A DNA stretch of 64,000 nucleotides from Adineta vaga (Eukaryota > Rotifera). Numbering within the stretch: position 1 is the stretch's first letter; every line of letters begins with the position of its first letter. The position numbers were made by a program, and so were the translations under genes. The stretch spans positions 10,106,001-10,170,000 of the forward strand of contig CP075494.1 of the NCBI GenBank assembly GCA_021613535.1, read 5' to 3'. Positions 47,071 to 58,100 of the stretch are shown here, piece after piece. The notes beneath the pieces were generated by a model. That model saw nothing but the letters and a program-made list of their open reading frames with translations, was not told where the DNA came from and searched no databases.

Positions 47071-48520
47071 CGTTGCTGCTTGTTTTAAGTGTTTTCTTGT
47101 CGTTTATAGATGCATCAGGAGAGTTGTTGGAAGAAAGGGCTCTCTTGTTTGTATTGGATCCTTCTTTTGTATTTTGTGCGTCTTTTGACGTAGTAGGAGT
47201 TGATGGCATAGTAGGTTTATTTGAAGTGACATTCTCTGTTGTAGACGATTTGTCAGCTTCACTCTGTTGTTTTTTTGGTTTTGGTTTGATGATCTTAACT
47301 GCTTGACTTTGTTCGTTGGAATCAGAGTCTGAATCAGTTAATATATATTTTTCTTCATTATTACGATCGAGGAGTCCGAATGATTTTTCGATCTTCTTGA
47401 TCTTCTGATGTAGTGCTTTGAATAGTCGATTGGTAGTTTTTTCGATGATGGTTTCCATTTTGCTGGTAAGAGCATTAATGATATCGTCGAATAAATTGTC
47501 CGTTAATAGTTGTTTTTGTGTTTGGTTGAATTGTGATAGAGGTGGGAAGTCATGTGTGCTGTAGATTGATGGTGCTTGTGTTACTTGTTTGCTTGTTGTT
47601 GCATATTGGTTAACCATGTTTTGCATCTTCTTTTCTTGTTCTCTATAATGTGAACATTCTTTGGAAGTAGCAATATGATTACCTTTACAGTTGTAGCACT
47701 TGACTGCGTCATCTGTAACAGTACATTTGTCGTTGCTATGATTTTCACCACATCGACTACATACTTGTTGCTTGGTTTTGCAGTATTTGGCTACATGGTT
47801 GTATTTTAAGCAAATGTAACATTGCACCGGTTTGGAATTTTGTGTGGCTGGTTCAGCGGTGAAGTGCATGCAATCCACTTGTAAACCAGTTTGCACAAAG
47901 ATATTTCGATTTGTTGCATCGCTAAATGATATCTTGACTGTTCGTGTTGGAGTCTTACCATCTTTGCTTGTTAATCGAATAACTTCTGTTACTTCAAGAC
48001 CAACGTTCTTTAGTGCTTCAGTTATTCGATCGTTTGGTAGTTCTAGATCGACTCTTTTTACGAAGGCGATCTTTTCTGTGTCCTTGATTCTTTGTATAGA
48101 TCTTGGAACGTATACCGTGGCTGATGGTTGACCGTTTGACGATAATATTGATGAAAAGTCGTTTAATATGTTGTTGAACGATTTAACATCTCTTGCATAT
48201 AATGTGAATATTCCATTTCGTCCAAGTTGGATGTCATGGATATTGACTTCAGCAAGATGTTGCTTCAATATATCATTTAGCTGCAATTTGTTTAAGTTAA
48301 CACCCTCTAGAATAAGAGGGGCGATACTAAATGTTGGTTGGCTTGATTTTAAAGCATATGGTCCTGCTTTGCCATCTTGTGTTGTTCGTTGTGGGCTTTG
48401 TATGCTTTGTGAGCTTTTGTGGCCCTTGTTTTCGTTGTGTGGTGGTTGCTCTTTGTTGGTTGTCCACGCTGTGATAGCGTCTCTGTTGACCACCGCCACC
48501 CCTTCCTCTCTTGGAAGGCA
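47063..48520 (-). CDS. LINE ORF1: gag-like nucleic-acid-binding protein with zinc knuckles
   Basis: About 480 residues that would coat the LINE RNA. An RNA-binding-like domain (VYVPRSIQRIKDTEKIAFVKR, then ITEALKNVGLEVTEVIRL) precedes three knuckles: CYICLKYNHVAKYC (C-x2-C-x4-H-x4-C), CSRCGENHSNDKC and CYNCKGNHIATSKEC, at about 47655-47815. A Lys/Gln-rich, low-complexity C-terminus ends ...SSNDA, stop at 47063. The only nearby ATG (48520, MPSKRGRGGGGQQRR) is in a different frame from the long frame, which opens without an ATG after a TAA at about 48521. A one-base frameshift within 48327-48480 is therefore likely. The stop overlaps the ORF2 start in ATGCTTAG. Confidence 0.82.
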   Translation of the reverse strand, partial: CLPREEGVAVVNRDAITAWTTNKEQPPHNENKGHKSSQSIQSPQRTTQDGKAGPYALKSSQPTFSIAPLILEGVNLNKLQLNDILKQHLAEVNIHDIQLGRNGIFTLYARDVKSFNNILNDFSSILSSNGQPSATVYVPRSIQRIKDTEKIAFVKRVDLELPNDRITEALKNVGLEVTEVIRLTSKDGKTPTRTVKISFSDATNRNIFVQTGLQVDCMHFTAEPATQNSKPVQCYICLKYNHVAKYCKTKQQVCSRCGENHSNDKCTVTDDAVKCYNCKGNHIATSKECSHYREQEKKMQNMVNQYATTSKQVTQAPSIYSTHDFPPLSQFNQTQKQLLTDNLFDDIINALTSKMETIIEKTTNRLFKALHQKIKKIEKSFGLLDRNNEEKYILTDSDSDSNEQSQAVKIIKPKPKKQQSEADKSSTTENVTSNKPTMPSTPTTSKDAQNTKEGSNTNKRALSSNNSPDASINDKKTLKTSSNDA

Positions 48521-48610
48521 TTAAAATCAGCACCAGTTCTTGATAATTTGATGTAGATTGTTTTTGTTTTCTTGTTTGGGTTGATGAAGTACAGAGGATC
48601 TCGATGAAAA

Positions 48611-48646
48611 ACCAGTTTTTTTAAGTCCTAGGACTTTTTAGCTGGT
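48611..48646. repeat. Palindrome/hairpin in the LINE 5'UTR
   Basis: A perfect 14-nt palindrome AAGTCCTAGGACTT (48623-48636) lies inside an outer ACCAG (48611-48615) / CTGGT (48642-48646) inverted repeat, separated by T-runs. It would fold as a cruciform or an RNA hairpin near the element's 5' end. Confidence 0.75.
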
Positions 48647-48740
48647 CGAAAGAAAAAGTAGAAAGACGAGAGATAAGATATATATGTTTATTTCACTTGG
48701 ACGAATGCGACTGATCGCGACCAAGTCAACTAGACGAATG

Positions 48741-48752
48741 TGATAGTAAATA
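48741..48752. repeat. Target-site duplication, 5' side of the LINE
   Basis: TGATAGTAAATA, identical to 43506-43517. It marks the 5' boundary of the retrotransposon. Confidence 0.88.
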
Positions 48753-48955
48753 GACATTCATTAACATCGTGTGGGATATCATTAAGCTTGGCTTTACATA
48801 CCGAGAGTATTGGTATTAAGAGATCTATTATACAGAGTAGAAAAAAAGAGCAGGCAAAGTTAGAAACTCAACTGAAAGTTGCAAAAATATGGGGCATGAT
48901 ACTACAAAACTCGGAAAAAAGCAAGAAACTAAAATTCGCAAACTGCTCGCTCTAG

Positions 48956-49170
48956 CACGACTGATAAAAAGTTTTTTTCTCCGACAGTATGGGGAAGTAC
49001 TTGGATAAACGCTGCTGTACAACTTCGTAATTTTCGTTGTCTTCTGAGAGCGAGCGAAAATTCGCGAAAACTAATTTTCTAGATCACATGATAATCTTGC
49101 TATTCAATGTAATTAATCCAACCTGGAAAATAACATACCACCCAAACAAACTGCAAAGGAAAACTACAGC
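48956..49170. other. Unique spacer between split ORF and satellite
   Basis: About 215 bp with no gene. It contains an inverted repeat AATTTTCG (about 49029-49036) / CGAAAATT (about 49055-49062) and ends in CAAACATTTA, the first recognisable satellite block. Confidence 0.5.
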
Positions 49171-52100
49171 CAAACATTTAGGTATAGTATAACCCAACTT
49201 TGGATAACGAGAATCGTAAAGGTGAATCTCAGTGATCGACTCGCCAAAGACAAACATTTAGGCATAGTATAACCCAACTTTAGGGAAGGAGAATCATACA
49301 GGTGAATATGAATGATCGAGTCGCGAAAGACAAACATTTAGGTATAGTATAACCCAACTTTAGAGAAGGAGAATAGTAAAGGTGCATAAGACTGATAGAT
49401 GCACGAAAGACAAACATTAAGGTATAGTATAACCCAACTTTAGGGAAGGAGAATAGTACAGGTGAATCTGAATGATAGACTCACCAAAGACAAACATTTA
49501 GGTAAAGTATAACCCAACTTTAGAGATGGAGAATAGTACGGGTGTATCTGAGTGATAGATTCACGAAAGACAAACATTTAGGTATAGTATAACCCAACTT
49601 TAGAGAAGGAGAATAGTAAAGGTGCATAAGACTGATAGATTCACGAAAGACAAACATTTAGGTATAGTATAACCCAACTTTAGAGATGGAGAATAGTAAA
49701 GGTGCATAAGACTGATAGATTCACGAAAGACAAACATTTAGGTATAGTATAACCCAACTTTAGAGATGGAGAATAGTACAGGTGCATAAGACCGATAGAT
49801 TCACCAAAGACAAACATTTAGGTAAAGTATAACCCAACTTTAGAGATGGAGAATAGTAAAGGTGCATAAGACTGATAGATTCACGAAAGACAAACATTTA
49901 GGTAAAGTATAACCCAACTTTAGAGAAGGAGAATAGCACAGGTATATTTGACTGATAGATTCGCCAAAGACAAACATTTAGGTATAGTATAACCCAACTT
50001 TAGAGATGGAGTATAGTACAGGTGCATAAGACCGATAGATTCACCAAAGACAAACATTTAGGTAAAGTATAACCCAACTTTAGAGATGGAGAATAGTAAA
50101 GGTGCATAAGACTGATAGATTCACGAAAGACAAACATTTAGGTAAAGTATAACCCAACTTTAGAGAAGGAGAATAGTACAGGTGTATCTGACTGATAGAT
50201 TCACGAAAGACAAACATTTAGGTATAGTATAACCCAACTTTAGAGATGGAGTATAGTACAGGTGCATAAGACCGATAGATTCACCAAAGACAAACATTTA
50301 GGTAAAGTATAACCCAACTTTAGAGATGGAGAATAGTAAAGGTGCATAAGACTGATAGATTCACGAAAGACAAACATTTAGGTAAAGTATAACCCAACTT
50401 TAGAGAAGGAGAATAGTACAGGTGAATCTGAATGATAGACTCGCGAAAGACAAACATTTAGGTATAGTATAACCCAACTTTAGAGATGGAGTATAGTACA
50501 GGTGCATAAGACCGATAGATTCACCAAAGACAAACATTTAGGTAAAGTATAACCCAACTTTAGGGAAGGAGAATAGTACAGGTGCATAAGACTGATAGAT
50601 TCACCAAAGACAAACATTTAGGTATAGTATAACCCAACTTTGGAGAAGGAGAATAGTACAGGTGCATAAGACTGATAGATTCACCAAAGACAAACATTTA
50701 GGTATAGTATAACCCAACTTTAGAGAAGGAGAATAGTACAGGTGCATAAGACTGATAGATTCACCAAAGACAAACATTTAGGTATAGTATAACCCAACTT
50801 TGGAGAAGGAGAATAGTAAAGGTGCATAAGACTGATAGATTCACGAAAGACAAACATTTAGGTATAGTATAACCCAACTTTAGAGAAGGAGAATAGTACA
50901 GGTGCATAAGACTGATAGATTCACGAAAGACAAACATTTAGGTATAGTATAACCCAACTTTAGAGAAGGAGAATAGTACAGGTGCATAAGACTGATAGAT
51001 TCACGAAAGACAAACATTTAGGTATAGTATAACCCAACTTTGGAGAAGGAGAATAGTAAAGGTGCATAAGACTGAGAGATTCACGAAAGACAAACATTTA
51101 GGTACAGTATAACCCAACTTTAGGGAAGGAAAATAGTGCAGGTGAATCTGAATGATAGACTCGCGAAAGACAAACATTTAGGTATAGTATAACCCAACTT
51201 TAGGGAAGGAGAATAGTACAGGTGCATAAGACTGATAGATTCACGAAAGACAAACATTTAGGTATAGTATAACCCAACTTTAGAGAAGGAGAATAGTACA
51301 GGTGCATAAGACTGATAGATTCACCAAAGACAAACATTTAGGTAAAGTATAACCCAACTTTAGGGAAGGAGAATAGTACAGGTGCATAAGACTGATAGAT
51401 TCACCAAAGACAAACATTTAGGTATAGTATAACCCAACTTTGGAGAAGGAGAATAGTAAAGGTGCATAAGACTGAGAGATTCACCAAAGACAAACATTTA
51501 GGTAAAGTATAACCCAACTTTAGGGAAGGAGAATAGTACAGGTGCATAAGACTGATAGATTCACCAAAGACAAACATTTAGGTATAGTATAACCCAACTT
51601 TGGAGAAGGAGAATAGTAAAGGTGCATAAGACTGAGAGATTCACGAAAGACAAACATTTAGGTATAGTATAACCCAACTTTAGAGAAGGAGAATAGTACA
51701 GGTGCATAAGACTGATAGATTCACGAAAGACAAACATTTAGGTATAGTATAACCCAACTTTAGAGAAGGAGAATAGTACAGGTGCATAAGACTGATAGAT
51801 TCACGAAAGACAAACATTTAGGTATAGTATAACCCAACTTTGGAGAAGGAGAATAGTAAAGGTGCATAAGACTGAGAGATTCACGAAAGACAAACATTTA
51901 GGTATAGTATAACCCAACTTTAGAGAAGGAGAATAGTACAGGTGCATAAGACTGATAGATTCACGAAAGACAAACATTTAGGTATAGTATAACCCAACTT
52001 TAGAGAAGGAGAATAGTACAGGTGCATAAGACTGATAGATTCACGAAAGACAAACATTTAGGTATAGTATAACCCAACTTTAGGGAAGGAGAATAGTACA

Positions 52101-55100
52101 GGTGCATAAGACTGATAGATTCACCAAAGACAAACATTTAGGTATAGTATAACCCAACTTTAGAGATGGAGAATAGTACGTGTGTATCTGAGTGATAGAT
52201 TCACGAAAGACAAACATTTAGGTATAGTATAACCCAACTTTAGAGAAGGAGAATAGTAAAGGTGCATAAGACTGATAGATTCACGAAAGACAAACATTTA
52301 GGTATAGTATAACCCAACTTTGGAGAAGGAGAATAGTAAAGGTGCATAAGACTGATAGATTCACGAAAGACAAACATTTAGGTATAGTATAACCCAACTT
52401 TAGGGAAGGAGAATAGTACAGGTGAAGCTGAATGATAGACTCGCGAAAGACAAACATTTAGGTATAGCATAACCCAACTTTGGAGAAGGAGAATAGTAAA
52501 GGTGCATAAGACTGATAGATTCACGAAAGACAAACATTTAGGTATAGCATAACCCAACTTTGGAGAAGGAGAATAGTAAAGGTGCATAAGACTGATAGAT
52601 TCACGAAAGACAAACATTTAGGTATAGTATAACCCAACTTTGGAGAAGGAGAATAGTAAAGGTGCATAAGACTGATAGATTCACGAAAGACAAACATTTA
52701 GGTATAGTATAACCCAACTTTGGAGAAGGAGAATAGTAAAGGTGCATAAGACTGATAGATTCACGAAAGACAAACATTTAGGTATAGTATAACCCAACTT
52801 TGGAGAAGCAGAATAGTAAAGGTGCATAAGACTGATAGATGCAAGAAAGACAAACATTTAGGTATACTATAACCCAACTTTAGAGATGGAGAATAGTACA
52901 GGTGCATAAGACCGATAGATGCACCAAAGACAAACATTTAGGTAAAGTATAACCCAACTTTAGAGATGGAGAATAGTACGTGTGTATCTGAGTGATAGAT
53001 TCACGAAAGACAAACATTTAGGTATAGTATAACCCAACTTTAGAGAAGGAGAATAGTAAAGGTGCATAAGACTGATAGATTCACGAAAGACAAACATTTA
53101 GGTATAGTATAACCCAACTTTAGAGAAGGAGAATAGTAAAGGTGCATAAGACTGATAGATTCACGAAAGACAAACATTTAGGTATAGTATAACCCAACTT
53201 TAGAGATGGAGAATAGTACAGGTGCATCTGACTGATAGATTCACGAAAGACAAACATTTAGGTATAGTATAACCCAACTTTAGAGAAGGAGAATAGTAAA
53301 GGTGCATAAGACTGATAGATTCACGAAAGACAAACATTTAGGTATAGTATAACCCAACTTTAGAGAAGGAGAATAGTAAAGGTGCATAAGACTGATAGAT
53401 TCACGAAAGACAAACATTTAGGTATAGTATAACCCAACTTTGGAGAAGGAGAATAGTAAAGCTGCATAAGACTGAGAGATTCACGAAAGACAAACATTTA
53501 GGTATAGTATAACCCAACTTTAGAGAAGGAGAATAGTAAAGGTGCATAAGACTGATAGATTCACGAAAGACAAACATTTAGGTATAGTATAACCCAACTT
53601 TAGAGAAGGAGAATAGTACAGGTGCATAAGACTGATAGATTCACGAAAGACAAACATTTAGGTATAGTATAACCCAACTTTAGAGAAGGAGAATAGTACA
53701 GGTGAATCTGAATGATAGACTCGCGAAAGACAAACATTTAGGTATAGTATAACCCAACTTTAGAGAAGGAGAATAGTAAAGGTGCATAAGACTGATAGAT
53801 GCACGAAAGACAAACATTTAGGTATAGTATAACCCAACTTTAGAGAAGGAGAATAGTAAAGGTGCATAAGACTGATAGATTCACGAAAGACAAACATTTA
53901 GGTATAGTATAACCCAACTTTAGAGATGGAGAATAGTACAGGTGAATCTGAGTGATAGATTCGCGAAAGACAAACATTTAGGTATAGTATAACCCAACTT
54001 TAGAGATGGAGAATAGTACAGATGCATAAGACTGATAGATTCACGAAAGACAAACATTTAGGTATAGTATAACCCAACTTTAGAGAAGGAGAATAGTAAC
54101 AGGTGCATAAGACTGATAGATTCGCGAAAGACAAACATTTAGGTAAAGTATAACCCAACTTTAGAGAAGGAGAATAGAACAGGTATATTTGACTGATAGA
54201 TTCGCCAAAGACAAACATTTAGGTATAGCATAACCCAACTTTAGGGAAGGAAAATAGTGCAGGTGAATCTGAATGATAGACTCGCGAAAGACAAACATTT
54301 AGGTATAGTATAACCCAACTTTAGGGAAGGAGAATAGTACAGGTGAAGCTGAATGATAGACTCGCGAAAGACAAACATTTAGGTACAGTATAACCCAACT
54401 TTAGAGATGGAGAATAGTAAAGGTGAATATGAATGATAGATTCACGAAAGACAAACATTTAGGTATAGTATAACCCAACTTTAGAGAAGGAGAATAGTAA
54501 AGGTGCATAAGACTGATAGATTCACGAAAGACAAACATTTAGGTATAGTATAACCCAACTTTAGAGAAGGAGAATAGTAAAGGTGCATAAGACTGATAGA
54601 TTCACGAAAGACAAACATTTAGGTATAGTATAACCCAACTTTAGAGAAGGAGAATAGTAAAGGTGCATAAGACTGATAGATTCACGAAAGACAAACATTT
54701 AGGTATAGTATAACCCAACTTTAGAGAAGGAGAATAGTACAGGTGCATAAGACTGATAGATTCACGAAAGACAAACATTTAGGTATAGTATAACCCAACT
54801 TTAGAGAAGGAGAATAGTACAGGTGCATAAGACTGATAGATTCACGAAAGACAAACATTTAGGTATAGTATAACCCAACTTTAGAGAAGGAGAATAGTAA
54901 AGGTGCATAAGACTGAGAGATTCACGAAAGACAAACATTTAGGTATAAGTATAACCCAACTTTAGGGAAGGAGAATAGTACAGGTGAATCTGAATGATAG
55001 ACTCGCGAAAGACAAACATTTAGGTATAGTATAACCCAACTTTGGAGAAGCAGAATAGTAAAGGTGCATAAGACTGATAGATGCAAGAAAGACAAACATT

Positions 55101-58100
55101 TAGGTATAGTATAACCCAACTTTAGAGATGGAGAATAGTACGGGTGTATCTGAGTGATAGATTCACGAAAGACAAACATTTAGGTATAGTATAACCCAAC
55201 TTTAGAGATGGAGAATAGTACAGATGCATAAGACTGATAGATTCACGAAAGACAAACATTTAGGTATAGTATAACCCAACTTTAGAGAAGGAGAATAGTA
55301 AAGGTGCATAAGACTGATAGATTCACGAAAGACAAACATTTAGGTAAAGTATAACCCAACTTTAAAGAAGGAAGGAGAATAGAACAGGTATATTGACTGA
55401 ATCTGAATGATAGACTCGCGAAAGACAAACATTTAGGTATAGTATAACCCAACTTTAGGGAAGGAGAATAGTACAGGTGAAGCTGAATGATAGACTCGCG
55501 AAAGACAAACATTTAGGTATAGCATAACCAAACTTTAGGGAAGGAGAATAGTACAGGTGCATAAGACTGATAGATTCACCAAAGACAAACATTTAGGTAT
55601 AGTATAACCCAACTTTAGAGATGGAGAATAGTACGTGTGTATCTGAGTGATAGATTCACGAAAGACAAACATTTAGGTATAGTATAACCCAACTTTAGAG
55701 AAGGAGAATAGTAAAGGTGCATAAGACTGATAGATTCACGAAAGACAAACATTTAGGTATAGTATAAACCAACTTTGGAGAAGGAGAATAGTAAAGGTGC
55801 ATAAGACTGATAGATTCACGAAAGACAAACATTTAGGTATAGTATAACCCAACTTTGGAGAAGCAGAATAGTAAAGGTGCATAAGACTGATAGATGCAAG
55901 AAAGACAAACATTTAGGTATAGTATAACCCTACTTTAGAGAAGGAGAATAGTAAAGGTGCATAAGACTGATAGATTCACGAAAGACAAACATTTAGGTAT
56001 AGTATAACCCAACTTTAGAGAAGGAAAATAGTAAAGGTGCATAAGACTGATAGATTCACGAAAGACAAACATTTAGGTATAGTATAACCCAACTTTAGAG
56101 ATGGAGAATAGTACAGGTGCATAAGACCGATAGATGCACCAAAGACAAACATTTAGGTATAGTATAACCCAACTTTAGAGATGGAGAATAGTACAGGTGC
56201 ATAAGACCGATAGATGCACCAAAGACAAACATTTAGGTAAAGTATAACCCAACTTTAGAGATGGAGAATAGTACGGGTGTATCTGAGTGATAGATTCACG
56301 AAAGACAAACATTTAGGTATAGTATAACCCAACTTTGGAGAAGGAGAATAGTAAAGGTGCATAAGACTGATAGATTCACCAAAGACAAACATTTAGGTAT
56401 AGTATAACCCAACTTTGGAGAAGGAGAATAGTAAAGGTGCATAAGACTGATAGATTCACCAAAGACAAACATTTAGGTATAGTATAACCCAACTTTGGAG
56501 AAGGAGAATAGTAAAGGTGCATAAGACTGATAGATTCACCAAAGACAAACATTTAGGTATAGTATAACCCAACTTTGGAGAAGGAGAATAGTACAGGTGC
56601 ATAAGACTGATAGATTCACGAAAGACAAACATTTAGGTATAGTATAACCTAACTTTGGAGAAGGAGAATAGTAAAGGTGCATAAGACTGATAGATTCACG
56701 AAAGACAAACATTTAGGTATAGTATAACCTAACTTTGGAGAAGGAGAATAGTAAAGGTGCATAAGACTGATAGATTCACGAAAGACAAACATTTAGGTAA
56801 AGTATAACCCATCTTTGGAGACGTAGAATAGTACAGGTGCATAAGACTGATAGATTCACGAAAGACAAACATTTAGGTATAGTATAACCTAACTTTGGAG
56901 AAGGAGAATAGTACAGGTGAATCTGAATGATCGAGTCGCGAAAGACAAACATTTAGGTATAGTATAACCTAACTTTGGAGAAGGAGAATAGTAAAGGTGC
57001 ATAAGACTGATAGATTCACGAAAGACAAACATTTAGGTATAGTATAACCTAACTTTGGAGAAGGAGAATAGTAAAGGTGCATAAGACTGATAGATTCACG
57101 AAAGACAAACATTTAGGTATAGTATAACCTAACTTTGGAGAAGGAGAATAGTAAAGGTGCATAAGACTGATAGATTCACGAAAGACAAACATTTAGGTAT
57201 AGTATAACCTAACTTTGGAGAAGGAGAATAGTAAAGGTGCATAAGACTGATAGATTCACGAAAGACAAACATTTAGGTATAGTATAACCCATCTTTGGAG
57301 AAGGAGAATAGTAAAGGTGCATAAGACTGATAGATTCACGAAAGACAAACATTTAGGTATAGTATAACCTAACTTTGGAGAAGGAGAATAGTACAGGTGA
57401 ATCTGAATGATCGAGTCGCGAAAGACAAACATTTAGGTATAGTATAACCTAACTTTGGAGAAGGAGAATAGTAAAGGTGCATAAGACTGATAGATTCACG
57501 AAAGACAAACATTTAGGTAAAGTATAACCCATCTTTGGAGACGTAGAATAGTACAGGTGCATAAGACTGATAGATTCACGAAAGACAAACATTTAGGTAT
57601 AGTATAACCTAACTTTGGAGAAGGAGAATAGTAAAGGTGCATAAGACTGATAGATTCACGAAAGACAAACATTTAGGTATAGTATAACCTAACTTTGGAG
57701 AAGGAGAATAGTAAAGGTGCATAAGACTGATAGATTCACGAAAGACAAACATTTAGGTAAAGTATAACCCATCTTTGGAGACGTAGAATAGTACAGGTGC
57801 ATAAGACTGATAGATTCACGAAAGACAAACATTTAGGTATAGTATAACCTAACTTTGGAGAAGGAGAATAGTACAGGTGAATCTGAATGATCGAGTCGCG
57901 AAAGACAAACATTTAGGTATAGTATAACCTAACTTTGGAGAAGGAGAATAGTAAAGGTGCATAAGACTGATAGATTCACGAAAGACAAACATTTAGGTAT
58001 AGTATAACCTAACTTTGGAGAAGGAGAATAGTAAAGGTGCATAAGACTGATAGATTCACGAAAGACAAACATTTAGGTAAAGTATAACCCATCTTTGGAG

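Larger units (their letters stand above)
43518..48740 (-). mobile_element. Full-length Jockey-like non-LTR retrotransposon (LINE)
   Basis: A 5,223-bp element in minus orientation. It has a 5'UTR (48521-48740), ORF1 with zinc knuckles, ORF2 with endonuclease and reverse transcriptase, a long 3'UTR with internal tandem repeats (43530-44380) and poly(A) seen as T12 at 43518-43529. Perfect 12-bp target-site duplications flank it. ORF1 and ORF2 overlap by 8 nt. No RNase H domain is visible after the RT. The gag-like ORF1 with three CCHC-type knuckles plus an APE-type endonuclease points to the Jockey/CR1/I group; Jockey-like is my best guess from the RT motifs. Exact duplications and long open frames suggest a recent insertion, although ORF2 carries a frameshift. 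Confidence 0.93.
43298..48955 (+). pseudogene. Open reading frame of unknown origin split by the LINE insertion
   Basis: The left part (43298-43517, after a TAG) and the right part (48753-48955, stop before 48956) lie in the same frame when the LINE and one copy of its target duplication are disregarded; the frame crosses the duplicated site as L/V-I-V-N. Together they make about 140 codons. The right part has a charged, coiled-coil-like stretch (RKKEQAKLETQLKVAKIW). No ATG is present at the left end, so it would be an internal exon or a fragment of an older mobile element. Family not recognised. Confidence 0.4.

Noticed and set aside
46943-48524. Plus-strand ORFs opposite LINE ORF1/ORF2
   Set aside because: Cys/Ser/Phe-rich antisense shadows of the real element ORFs.
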